From positions 1-64,000 of the forward strand of contig JAEUJW010000067.1 in the NCBI GenBank assembly GCA_016793465.1: DNA of 64,000 bases. The letters are read 5' to 3'. This stretch comes from Myxococcales bacterium (GTDB taxonomy: Bacteria > Myxococcota > Polyangia > Nannocystales > Nannocystaceae). The notes beneath the pieces were generated by a model. The model did no database searches. It was not told where the DNA came from and saw only the letters and a program-made list of their open reading frames with translations. Each line of letters opens with the position of its first letter. Position 1 is the first letter of the stretch. The translations under genes and the position numbers were made by a program. Shown piece after piece: positions 10,846-19,125 of the stretch.

Positions 10846-11658
10846 TCAGCTGTTGTTGCTGCGGTGCACGGTGGCGGCGGCGCGGCGGAGCTCCGAGCGG
10901 CGGCCGGCGTCGCTGCGGACATCGGCGGACACGCCCTGGGTCGCGCCGTTGTACTGCAGGCCCGACTTGCCGATGTCGGCGCGGCTGGCCTCGATGGTGC
11001 GAAAGCCGTCGCGCGCGGGGTCCTGGCCGTGCACGAGGTCGCGGGCGGGATCGGTGACGCGGTCGGGGTCGTCGCTGTGTTCGCGGGTCTTGTCGAGGTC
11101 GGGGCGGTCGATGTCGCGGTTCTGGTCGAGGTCGGGGCGGTCCTGGCGGTCGCGGGTCTTGTCGAGGTCGGGGCCGTCGATGGTGCGGGTGTTGTCGAGG
11201 TCGGGGCCGGCGTTGATCGTGGCGGACCAGGTCTGCTCGGGTTCGACGGTCCGGGTGGCGCCCTGCTGCAGCAGGGCGACGAGCGCCGTCATGGCGTCGA
11301 TGACCGTGAACATGCCGACGAGCTTGCCGTTCTCCATGACGATGGCGGCGCCGAAGCGGTTCTGGATGAGCACGGTGACGACCTGGTCGAGCGGGCTGTC
11401 GGGGGCGCACACGAAGGGGTTGGGCGAGCAGGCCTGCTCGGCGGTGACGCGGCTGGGGTCGACGCCCTGCACGGCCGAGAGGTGGCCGATGTCGCGGTCG
11501 CTGAGGATGCCCACGAGGTGCCCGTTGGTGTACACCGGGAGGTGTCGGGCGTGGATCTGGAACATGCGGGTGAACGCGTCCGCGATCGACAGGCCGCCGT
11601 CGATGATCACGGGGTTCGGGGTCATGAACTGGCTCACGGTCGGGACGGTGGGTCGCAT
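10846..11658 (-). CDS. CBS-pair protein with charged repeat tail
   Basis: A 270-residue soluble protein. Two CBS domains (about 8-57 and 73-120) contain the SQFMTPNPVII and HLPVYTNGHLVGILSDRDI signatures typical of adenine-nucleotide-sensing CBS pairs. Beyond them, residues about 148-191 hold four degenerate copies of a GPDLDxTR-like unit rich in Asp and Arg, likely an unstructured charged tail. The ATG at 11658 is chosen because further-upstream starts would run into the divergent gene's promoter. The output domain is absent, so it probably regulates a partner protein by binding. No operon partner: the neighbouring symporter pair has its own promoter. Confidence 0.8.
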   Translation of the reverse strand: MRPTVPTVSQFMTPNPVIIDGGLSIADAFTRMFQIHARHLPVYTNGHLVGILSDRDIGHLSAVQGVDPSRVTAEQACSPNPFVCAPDSPLDQVVTVLIQNRFGAAIVMENGKLVGMFTVIDAMTALVALLQQGATRTVEPEQTWSATINAGPDLDNTRTIDGPDLDKTRDRQDRPDLDQNRDIDRPDLDKTREHSDDPDRVTDPARDLVHGQDPARDGFRTIEASRADIGKSGLQYNGATQGVSADVRSDAGRRSELRRAAATVHRSNNS

Positions 11659-11794
11659 GGTTCCAACGTGGACGATGTCCGCGAGGACGCCGCCAGCAGG
11701 GTTTTCGACGCCCATGTCCGGGCGGCGTACGGTTTGCGCGGGCGGAGCGGGCGCGGCTTTACGCGGCGGGCCGGGGTCGGTACGCTGACGGACC

Positions 11795-12220
11795 ATGGCG
11801 CCCTGCGAGCGTGGTAGCCGCGGCGGGTTGCGACTGCCGGGGTTGTTGTGGCTCGCGCTCGCGGGTTGTCGCGGCGGTGACGATGGTGAGTCGATGGGCC
11901 AGGGCGGCGGCTGGACGGTGGCGATCGAGACGGCGGGATCTTCGACCGGCGACGAGGAGCTGACGTGCGCGCCCGACCAGACCGCGCGGTGCGAGGCGAC
12001 GGTGTGCCTGCCGCGGCGCGGGACCTGCCCCGCCGAGTGCGATCAGGCCTGCGAGGCCAGCCCGGAGCTGCAGGGGACCCTGACGAATTGCTTCGTCAGC
12101 TGCGGCTACGAGCTGTCGACGCTGTGCGGGCCGGCGGTCCAGAGCGGGCGCTGCTGTTATGTCGTGCACGTCGAGGACATCGGCTGCGTCGCCGAGCCCG
12201 GAGGCGATCGTCCGCGCTGA
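11795..12220 (+). CDS. Small Cys-rich lipoprotein
   Basis: A 141-residue protein with signal peptide and lipobox LALAGC (Cys 25). The mature part is short, begins with a Gly/Asp-rich linker, and has 13 Cys in about 90 residues, including CPAECDQAC and the CCYVV pair, consistent with a disulfide-knotted domain. I do not recognise the family. A TACGCT element ends 8 bases before the ATG, and the gene is divergent from the CBS gene. Likely outer-membrane or surface located; function unknown. Confidence 0.7.
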   Translation: MAPCERGSRGGLRLPGLLWLALAGCRGGDDGESMGQGGGWTVAIETAGSSTGDEELTCAPDQTARCEATVCLPRRGTCPAECDQACEASPELQGTLTNCFVSCGYELSTLCGPAVQSGRCCYVVHVEDIGCVAEPGGDRPR

Positions 12221-12437
12221 CGCAGGCGGCGTGGGGACGGCGGCGCACGATCGGCTGGCGCCCGCGCGAGCGGCGGGCCCTGGCCTTCATGACAGGTCGG
12301 GCGCAGAGCGGCGTACGCGGGCTCTCGCCGGGGTTTTTGCCGGGGTCGACGAGTTCGCGCGCGGACAGCGTCGCGGGTGGTGACGGCGGGGCGCGTTCGG
12401 GGCTGCCCGGGTGAGATCGGGCGCGCGGCGGGGGCGT

Positions 12438-12467
12438 TTGTCGCTCGTGGGCCGGCCAAGGTATCCT
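12438..12467 (+). promoter_or_regulatory. Sigma-70-like promoter of the SIR2/ATPase operon
   Basis: TTGTCG (12438-12443) and TATCCT (12462-12467) are separated by 18 bases. The expected start of transcription is about 6 bases before the ATG at 12481, so the leader is very short or absent. Confidence 0.6.
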
Positions 12468-12473
12468 GGCCGG
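12452..12473 (+). promoter_or_regulatory. Palindrome overlapping the -10 box: candidate operator
   Basis: CCGGCCA (12452-12458) and TGGCCGG (12467-12473) form a perfect 7-base inverted repeat around an 8-base centre. It spans the TATCCT box and reaches to 7 bases before the start codon, a position where a repressor or an mRNA hairpin would block expression. Confidence 0.45.
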
Positions 12474-12480
12474 AGCGACG

Positions 12481-14526
12481 ATGCCGCACGACTTCGCGAC
12501 CGAGGAGGACCTGCTCGACCGACTCACGGCGCAGTCCCACGACGTCGTGTACCTGGTCGGCTCGGCGCTCACGGCCCCGGCGGCGACGGGCGAGCCGGGG
12601 GTGCCGCGGGTCGACGGAGTGATCGCGGAGATCCGGTCGGTGTACACGAAGCCGGACGCGCTGGCGCGCTTCGACAAGGCGCTCGCCGACGAGCCGAGCA
12701 ACCGCTACCAGGCGGCGTTCCGCTTCCTGCAGCGCACGCGCGGGCAGGACCTGGCCAACGCGATCATCCGCCGCTGCGTGCTGCGGGCGCGGGTGACCTC
12801 GGCGAGGTACCCGCAGGTGCACGCGGACGTCGCCGAGGTCGGCGCGGGCGAGCTGTGCCGCTCGCTCGAGCAGGACCTCGAGGGCTGGCACCTGCCGCCG
12901 GCGGTGCGGGCGCTCGGGCAGATCCTCGCGCAGCGGCCGGCCGAGACCCGGCCGGTGGTGCTGACGTCGAACTTCGACCCGCTGGTGACGGTCAGCGTGC
13001 ACCGGGCCGGCGGGCGCGCGTTCACCACGGCGCTGCACAGCGACGGCGGGTTCGCGGCGATCGACGGGCACGGCACGCTGGTGGTCCACTTCCACGGCGA
13101 CTGGTTCCGCAGCGACACGCTGCACACGCCGGCCCAGCTCGGCCAGGACCGGCCGCGGCTGGCGGCCTCGCTGGCCCAGCTGCTGAGCGCGCGCACCCTG
13201 GTGGTGCTCGGCTACGGCGGCTGGGACGACATCTTCACGCGCAGCCTGGTGTCGGTGATCCGCGGTGAGCTGGCGCCGATCGACGTGCTGTGGACGTTCC
13301 GCGGCACGGACGAGGCGGCGCTGGCGGACGACTATAAGGGTCTGCTGAGCAACCTGGGCCCGGGCATCGAGCGGGCGCGGGTGCTGCTTTATAAGGGGAT
13401 CGACGCGCACGCGTTCTTGCCGAAGCTGGCCGAGTCGCTGGGCGCGGCGGCGCCGGTCGTGACGACGGCTCCGGTGACGCCGCAGCCGCCGGTGACGCCG
13501 AATACGCGGCCGGTCACCGGCGAGGTGCTCGGGACGTCGAACGGCACGATCGTCGGGGCGATCCACGTCGACGACCCGGGCGACAGCACGGTGCACGGGC
13601 GCGTCGGCGACACCGGCAGCTGGCGCATCGGCGACAGCGCGATCCTCGGGCCGGTCGACCCGCGGACCGGACAGGGCACAGGGCCGCGGCCGGGCGACGG
13701 CGGCAAGTCACCTGGCCCCGGGGACAGCAACGGGCGCGGGGCGCAACCTGGCCCGGAGGACAGCAGCTCGGCGGGCGGGAGGAACCCGTTCCAGAAGGCG
13801 GGTGCGCTGGCGCTGGACGCGGCGTCGTACGTGCGCCGCGGGTCGGACGACGGGCTGAAGGCGGCGCTCGCCGAGTACGCGCTGATCGCGGTGCGCGGGG
13901 AGTTCTCGAGCGGGAAGAGCTCGCTGCTGCTGCGGGCGGAGCGCTACTGGGGTCGGGCCGAGGCGGCGGTGTGCCGGCTCGACCTGATGGACATGCGCAT
14001 CGACGACGTGAACCTGTTTTACGACGAGTTCTTCCGCGCGGTCGGGGAGTGCTACGGGCAGGAGTTCACGGGCTGGCGCGAGGTGACGGAGGCGGCGCAG
14101 GCGCGGCCGCTGCTGCTGACGCTCGACGAGTTCTCGGGGCTGACGCCGGACGTGGCCCAGCGCTTCGTGCCGGCGCTGCACCGCCTCGGCACCCGGCTGC
14201 GCGAGCAGATCCGCATCGTGGTGACCACGCGCGACCCGTTCGAGGTCGTGCTCGGCAGCTTCCACCTCAACAACCCGAACCTCGGCGACTGGCACACCGT
14301 GGAGATCGCGCCGCTCAGCGAGGCGGAGCTCGCGGGGCTGCTCGGGCACCTCGGGCCGCGCGCGGGGGCGGCGACCCAGGGCCAGCTCGACGCGGTGCGG
14401 CGGCACTCGGGCATGATGCCGAAGCCGGTGCAGTGCCTCGGCTTCAACCTGTGGAAGGACGAGGCGGCGGGCAAGCCTGACGCCGAGCTGGTGGCGCGGG
14501 TGGGTCGCAAGGAGAGCTACCGGTGA
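12481..14526 (+). CDS. SIR2-like domain fused to AAA_35-type P-loop ATPase
   Basis: A 681-residue fusion. Residues about 15-330 form a SIR2_2-type domain: YLVGSAL near the N-terminus, TSNFDPL with Asn 164, VVHFHGDW with His 203 and 205, and VVLGYGGWDD. The Asn and His that NADase-type SIR2 domains use appear present. A Pro/Thr- and Gly-rich linker (about 345-440) leads to an ATPase domain with Walker A GEFSSGKS (473-480) and Walker B LLLTLDE (544-550). This ATPase region aligns by eye with the N-terminus of the next protein. The next gene overlaps by 4 bases (GTGA). SIR2-ATPase fusions are known in anti-phage systems; the role here is inferred. Confidence 0.8.
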   Translation: MPHDFATEEDLLDRLTAQSHDVVYLVGSALTAPAATGEPGVPRVDGVIAEIRSVYTKPDALARFDKALADEPSNRYQAAFRFLQRTRGQDLANAIIRRCVLRARVTSARYPQVHADVAEVGAGELCRSLEQDLEGWHLPPAVRALGQILAQRPAETRPVVLTSNFDPLVTVSVHRAGGRAFTTALHSDGGFAAIDGHGTLVVHFHGDWFRSDTLHTPAQLGQDRPRLAASLAQLLSARTLVVLGYGGWDDIFTRSLVSVIRGELAPIDVLWTFRGTDEAALADDYKGLLSNLGPGIERARVLLYKGIDAHAFLPKLAESLGAAAPVVTTAPVTPQPPVTPNTRPVTGEVLGTSNGTIVGAIHVDDPGDSTVHGRVGDTGSWRIGDSAILGPVDPRTGQGTGPRPGDGGKSPGPGDSNGRGAQPGPEDSSSAGGRNPFQKAGALALDAASYVRRGSDDGLKAALAEYALIAVRGEFSSGKSSLLLRAERYWGRAEAAVCRLDLMDMRIDDVNLFYDEFFRAVGECYGQEFTGWREVTEAAQARPLLLTLDEFSGLTPDVAQRFVPALHRLGTRLREQIRIVVTTRDPFEVVLGSFHLNNPNLGDWHTVEIAPLSEAELAGLLGHLGPRAGAATQGQLDAVRRHSGMMPKPVQCLGFNLWKDEAAGKPDAELVARVGRKESYR

Positions 14527-17500
14527 GCCGGGACAACCCGTACCGGGCGGCGGGGGCGTTCCGCGGCAAGGCGTACATCCGCCGCGAGGCCGACGCGCAG
14601 CTCATCGAGCAGATCGAGGACAACCAGTACTACCCGTACTTCGCGGCGCCGCGGCAGAGCGGCAAATCGAGCCTGCTGATGCGCACGATGTCGGCGCTGG
14701 CGCCGGCGAAGTACCGCTGCGCGCTGGTCGACCTCTCGCCGTTCGTGGTCGCCTCGTACGACGACTTCTGGCGCCAGTTCCTGCACGAGGTGGCCCGCAG
14801 CGCCAACTTCGACCCCACGCCGATCGGCCAGGAGGACCCGCGCGACGTGTTCCTGCTGTGGCTGCGCAGCTGCAAGCAGCGGCTCATCGTGTTCATGGAC
14901 GAGATCGACGTGCTGCTGGGCGTCGAGTGCCGCGAGCAGATCTTCAGCAAGTTCAGGACATTTTTTAATATGCGGGCCCGGTCGGACACGGCCGAGCTCG
15001 AGCGCCTGCAGTTCGTGCTCGCGGGCGCGGCCCACTCGTCGCGCTTTATCAAGGACCCGCGGTGGTCGCCGTTCAACGTGGCCATCGAGATCGAGCTCGA
15101 GGACCTGACGGCGGCGCAGGTCAGCCAGCTCGCGGCCTACCTGGCGACCGCGGGGTCGTTCGCGGGGCCGGACCTGACGCAGCGGGTCTACGAGCTGACC
15201 GGCGGCGGGGTGTTCCTGTGCCAGCTGGTGTTCGAACAGCTGTGGAACATGGCGGCCCGCGGCCACCAGCGCCTCGGCGCGGCCGACGTCGACGCGGTGG
15301 TCGACACGATCGTGGCCGAGAGCCCGCGCAACATCCACTTCTACAACATCTTCCGCCTGGTCACGGCGGACCCGCGGCTGGCGATGCTGTTTCGCCGGCT
15401 GGCCGACGGCCAGGAGCTCGGCCACGAGGAGCAGAAGGAGCTGCGGCTGACGGGGATCTGCCGCGGCGCGGCGCCGTTTCGCAACGAGGTGTACGCGCGG
15501 GTGTTCGGGCCGGGCGGGCCGCTCGACCTCAAGGTGGGCAGCAAGCAGATCGAGCTCGGCAAGCAGCTCGACGCGGCGCTGGCCCGGCGCGAGCGCCTGC
15601 GCATGGACACCGACCACAGCGCGGCGGAGGCGGCGGAGGCGGAGGTCCGGCGGCTGCGCCGCGAGTTCCGCGAGGGCACGAGCCTGCAGGTCGGCGACGT
15701 GCTCGGACGCGGGCGCTGGCGGGTCGACGAGAAGATCGGTCAGGGCGGGTTCGCCACGGTGTGGCGGGCGTTCGACGGCAAGACCCAGGGGGACGTGGCG
15801 ATCAAGGTGCTGCACGGGCAGTTCGCCGAGGACCGCACCCGCCGCGACAGGTTCTTCCGCGGGGCCTGGAAGATGTCGGAGCTGAAGCACCCGGGCATCG
15901 TCGAGGTGGTCGAGCCGTACAGCGAGGAGAACGGCTACTACTACTTCGTGATGGAGTTCCTGCGCGACGGGACGCTCCACGACGCGGTGCTGGACAAGAA
16001 GGTGGGCACGGCGCAGGTGCTGCGGATCGTGGCGCAGGTCGGACGGGCGCTGCACTTCGCGCACTCGAAGGGGCTGGTCCACCGCGACGTCAAGCCGACC
16101 AACGTGCTGGTGTCCGGCGAGGCCGGCAAGCTGACGGACTTCGACCTGGTCCGCGAGACCGACATCACCGGGCAGACCAAGACGGGGGCGATGGGGACGT
16201 TCCTGTACGCGGCGCCGGAGGTGATGTCGCGGCCGCAGGAGGCCGACCCGCGCGCCGACGTGTACGGGCTCGGCATGACGACGGTGTTCGCCCTGCACGG
16301 CGAGGACCTGGCGATGGACGTCATCCGCGACACCGACCGCTTCATCGAGCGCCTGAAGTGCCCGCCGGCGGTCCACGAGGTGCTGAAGACGGCGGTGGCG
16401 TGGGACCGCGAGCAGCGGTTCGCCTCGTGCGAGGCGTTCGTGAATGCGCTCGAGGCGGCGGGGCGCGAACCGAAGCGGGCCGTCGCGGCCGGTCCGGCGG
16501 ACAGCCAGCGCACGGCGGTCCCCGAGTGGGGGGCGCTGGCGGGCGACTCGGTGCTGCTCGGGGCGGCGAGGTCGCGGCAGGCTCCGGCGGCGCCGGCGAG
16601 GTCGGCGGCGCCGGCTGCGTTCGCTCTGGCGCCGAAGTCGGTGACGGCGCCGTCGTCGTCGTCGTCACAGCTGTCGGCGTCGTCGCAGCTGTCGGCGTCG
16701 TCGCGCGACCTGCGGGCGGCGATGGCCGAGGTGCCGGCGCCGCACCCCGACGTCGAGCGCCTGTCCGAGGAGGAGGCGCCGCGGCTCGAGATGCAGAGCT
16801 TCGACGACGACGAGCAGCGCTCGTCGGCGGGGATCCAGGAGCTCGCGGCCCCGGTCGCTGACGCCGAGGATCCCTCGCTGCCGCTCGTCGTCGCGGCGGG
16901 CGGGGCGGCGAGCGCTCCGGAGCTCGCGCCGGCCGCTCCGCCGCCGCAGCCGGCGACGCGGCGCGGGCCCGACGCGGCGGCGGCGCGGGGTCCGGCGGAG
17001 CGCACGGGGTCGATGCGCACGCTGGCGGTCGCGGCCGCGTCGGCGCCGGGCGTGACCGCGGATGTCCTTGCGGACAGGTCGCGGCCGGGCGCGGAGCAGC
17101 CGCGGGCGGCGAGCGAGCCGCAGGCGGTCAAGCAGGCGCCGGCGCAGCCGGCCGAGCGGCGCAGCCGGTGGTTCGCGTACGCGGGGCTGGCGGCGAGCGT
17201 GGCGCTCTTGTTCGTGGCGGTGCAGTCCTCGTCGGACTGGGCCTCCGGCGGAGTCGAGGCGGTGCGCGAGACCGGCCCGGACAGGGGCGCACTGCCCAGC
17301 AAGTCGCCGATCGACGGCTCCGAGCAGGCGGACGTACCGCAGCCGGTGGTCGACGCGAAGAAGGATCTGGAGACGACGCTGACCACGCCGACCACGCCGA
17401 CCACGCCGACCGGGGTGACGCCGCCGACGGCCACGCCGGCGGACGGCGGGCCGACGGCCGCGGCGGACGACGCGGCGGGGGAGACCGAGCCGGCCGAGAC

Positions 17501-18029
17501 GTCGGCGGGGCCCGACGGGGCCGACGACGGCGAGGCGACGGCGCCGCGGCCGAGCGCGACGACCGACGGGGTGACGGCGACGCGGGTGACCGGCGGGGAG
17601 ACGGCGGGCGAGACCGCGGGCCTCGAGACCAAGCAGGTGCCGAGGCCGCCGGAGGAGTCGTTCGACGATCTGCTGCGCGACGGCTGCAAGGAGGCCAACG
17701 GCGGCGACGCGGAGAAGGGTTATAAGAAGCTGCGGGCGGCGCTCGACAGGAACCCGCGCAACATCAAGGTGATCGAGTGTCTGGCCAGGGCGAACATGGG
17801 CCTCAACAACTACAAGGCCGCCGAGATGTACTACCTGCAGATCACACGCATGGAGCCGCGGACGCCGAAGGCGTGGCTCGGCGCGGCGGAGGCCAACGAG
17901 AAGCTCGGCCGGCTGAGCAACGCGGCGGGCTACTACGATCAGCTGCGCGAGTACTTCCCGAACAACGAGTCGGCGGCGGCGTTCTTCCGGGCCAACCCCA
18001 GGCTCGACCCGCGGGCCAGGCAGCGGTGA
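14523..18029 (+). CDS. AAA_35 ATPase / Ser-Thr kinase / TM / TPR fusion protein
   Basis: A 1168-residue protein starting at a GTG that overlaps the upstream stop. The N-terminal ATPase (about 5-340) has Walker A APRQSGKSS at 43-51 and Walker B LIVFMDEIDVLL. A protein kinase domain (about 395-640) has GQGGFATVW, VAIK, HRDVKPTNV near 520 and an APEVM motif. The usual DFG is DFD (about 539-541). A low-complexity Ser/Ala/Pro region follows, then one TM helix (about 883-903), a Thr/Pro-rich stretch and TPR-type repeats (about 1045-1160). So ATPase and kinase should be cytoplasmic and TPRs across the inner membrane. Likely transduces a signal with its SIR2-containing partner. Confidence 0.8.
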   Translation: MSRDNPYRAAGAFRGKAYIRREADAQLIEQIEDNQYYPYFAAPRQSGKSSLLMRTMSALAPAKYRCALVDLSPFVVASYDDFWRQFLHEVARSANFDPTPIGQEDPRDVFLLWLRSCKQRLIVFMDEIDVLLGVECREQIFSKFRTFFNMRARSDTAELERLQFVLAGAAHSSRFIKDPRWSPFNVAIEIELEDLTAAQVSQLAAYLATAGSFAGPDLTQRVYELTGGGVFLCQLVFEQLWNMAARGHQRLGAADVDAVVDTIVAESPRNIHFYNIFRLVTADPRLAMLFRRLADGQELGHEEQKELRLTGICRGAAPFRNEVYARVFGPGGPLDLKVGSKQIELGKQLDAALARRERLRMDTDHSAAEAAEAEVRRLRREFREGTSLQVGDVLGRGRWRVDEKIGQGGFATVWRAFDGKTQGDVAIKVLHGQFAEDRTRRDRFFRGAWKMSELKHPGIVEVVEPYSEENGYYYFVMEFLRDGTLHDAVLDKKVGTAQVLRIVAQVGRALHFAHSKGLVHRDVKPTNVLVSGEAGKLTDFDLVRETDITGQTKTGAMGTFLYAAPEVMSRPQEADPRADVYGLGMTTVFALHGEDLAMDVIRDTDRFIERLKCPPAVHEVLKTAVAWDREQRFASCEAFVNALEAAGREPKRAVAAGPADSQRTAVPEWGALAGDSVLLGAARSRQAPAAPARSAAPAAFALAPKSVTAPSSSSSQLSASSQLSASSRDLRAAMAEVPAPHPDVERLSEEEAPRLEMQSFDDDEQRSSAGIQELAAPVADAEDPSLPLVVAAGGAASAPELAPAAPPPQPATRRGPDAAAARGPAERTGSMRTLAVAAASAPGVTADVLADRSRPGAEQPRAASEPQAVKQAPAQPAERRSRWFAYAGLAASVALLFVAVQSSSDWASGGVEAVRETGPDRGALPSKSPIDGSEQADVPQPVVDAKKDLETTLTTPTTPTTPTGVTPPTATPADGGPTAAADDAAGETEPAETSAGPDGADDGEATAPRPSATTDGVTATRVTGGETAGETAGLETKQVPRPPEESFDDLLRDGCKEANGGDAEKGYKKLRAALDRNPRNIKVIECLARANMGLNNYKAAEMYYLQITRMEPRTPKAWLGAAEANEKLGRLSNAAGYYDQLREYFPNNESAAAFFRANPRLDPRARQR

Positions 18030-18229
18030 GCGGTCCCGTGTGATCGGGGTGCGTGCGTCCGCTGACGGGGCGGTCCATGCGGCGTGACGCGCCGTCAGGC
18101 GCCGGACCGGCGTGGCGAACTGCGCGGACCGCCGTCTGCGACGCGCCAGGCGGCGCCGAGGGTCGAATTTGGTGCCTGTACACCGGCAAGTTGCTGGCCG
18201 GGCAAGAGGTGTGTCACGATGGCCCCGCC

Positions 18230-18499
18230 ATGGCGATCAGCAACATGATGCGAGACGATGCCATCGACGAGGATCCGCAGGGGGACCCGAACAGCGAGGC
18301 GTACTGGGCCGAGCGCGGGCTGAAGCGGCCCCAGCTGGTGTGGGAGCGCATCAGCTCGAGCAACAACATCGAGGCCTATCGCACCAAGGTGCCGGGCGGG
18401 TGGTTCGTCATGCTCGCGCAGGAGTATCGCGACACCGGCGGCTCGTTCTTCTTCCCCGACCCGACCCATCGCTGGGACGGGACCGGCTACCACGGCTGA
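18230..18499 (+). CDS. Hypothetical 89-residue protein
   Basis: A small soluble protein with an acidic N-terminus (MMRDDAIDEDPQGDPNSEAYW) and an aromatic, Gly-rich C-terminus (GGWFVMLAQEYRDTGGSFFF, then PDPTHRWDG). I do not recognise it. The ATG at 18230 is chosen because the residues upstream in the same frame are Arg/Ala-rich and uninformative. It ends 9 bases before the convergent beta-barrel gene. Codon use fits the genome, which supports real coding, but the evidence is modest. Confidence 0.55.
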   Translation: MAISNMMRDDAIDEDPQGDPNSEAYWAERGLKRPQLVWERISSSNNIEAYRTKVPGGWFVMLAQEYRDTGGSFFFPDPTHRWDGTGYHG

Positions 18500-18507
18500 G
18501 CGCGCGC

Positions 18508-19101
18508 TCAGTACCAGGCGAAGCGGAGGCCGAGGTAGGGCGTGTGGCGCATGCCGTCGCCCGGCACGGCGCGCACGTCGTAGTTGACGTTGACGGCGAG
18601 GGCGGCGGACTGGTTGAGCCAGAACTCGTAGCCGAGGCCGAGCAGGCCGCCGATGCCGAACTTGACCTTCTGGCCGTCGCCGCTCGGCACGCCGGCGGCG
18701 CCGAGCCCGGTGCGGATGAAGAAGCCTTTGATGACGTAGATGTAGCCCTCGACGTCGCCGCCGAACAGCGGGTGGGTGCCGAAGCGGGAGTTGCTGAAGA
18801 ATCCGCCGTAGAGATTCACGCCGAGGGTGAAGCGCTTGGTGACGCCGCCGCCGAGCGAGAGCTCGAGGCGGCCGGAGGGGATGACGTTGGCGGCGTCCTT
18901 GTAGGTCGAGGCGAACAGCGGGCTGGCGAAGAACGTGGCGCCGAAGCCGATGCCGGCGCCGACGTAGAAGCCGCGGCGGTCCTGCGGGCCTTCGATCTCG
19001 ATGCCGTGGCGACCGACCACACTGGCCTCGGCGGCCTGCGGCAGCGCCGCGTAGACAGTGGTGACGACGGCGAGCTTCAGCGGCAGGGACTTCATGGACA
19101 T
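18508..19101 (-). CDS. Outer-membrane beta-barrel protein
   Basis: A 197-residue protein with a signal peptide (about 1-26, cleavage near AEA-S). Alternating Gly/aromatic strands are typical of small outer-membrane barrels (GFYVGAGIGFGATFF, GVNLYGGFF, YLGLRFAWY), and the C-terminus ends in the aromatic pair WY expected for BAM-dependent insertion. It follows the COG3014-like lipoprotein gene by 24 bases on the same strand, so it is likely the third gene of the LpoB-like/COG3014-like operon. Specific role unknown; structural or pore-forming functions are both possible. Confidence 0.75.
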   Translation of the reverse strand: MSMKSLPLKLAVVTTVYAALPQAAEASVVGRHGIEIEGPQDRRGFYVGAGIGFGATFFASPLFASTYKDAANVIPSGRLELSLGGGVTKRFTLGVNLYGGFFSNSRFGTHPLFGGDVEGYIYVIKGFFIRTGLGAAGVPSGDGQKVKFGIGGLLGLGYEFWLNQSAALAVNVNYDVRAVPGDGMRHTPYLGLRFAWY

Positions 19102-19125
19102 GGCGGACCTTCTATCTCGCGCGCA

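Noticed and set aside
12481..13470. Locus A SIR2 domain as a metabolic protein deacetylase
   Set aside because: It lacks the zinc-binding Cys quartet of true sirtuins and is fused to a STAND-like ATPase, as in SIR2_2 proteins.
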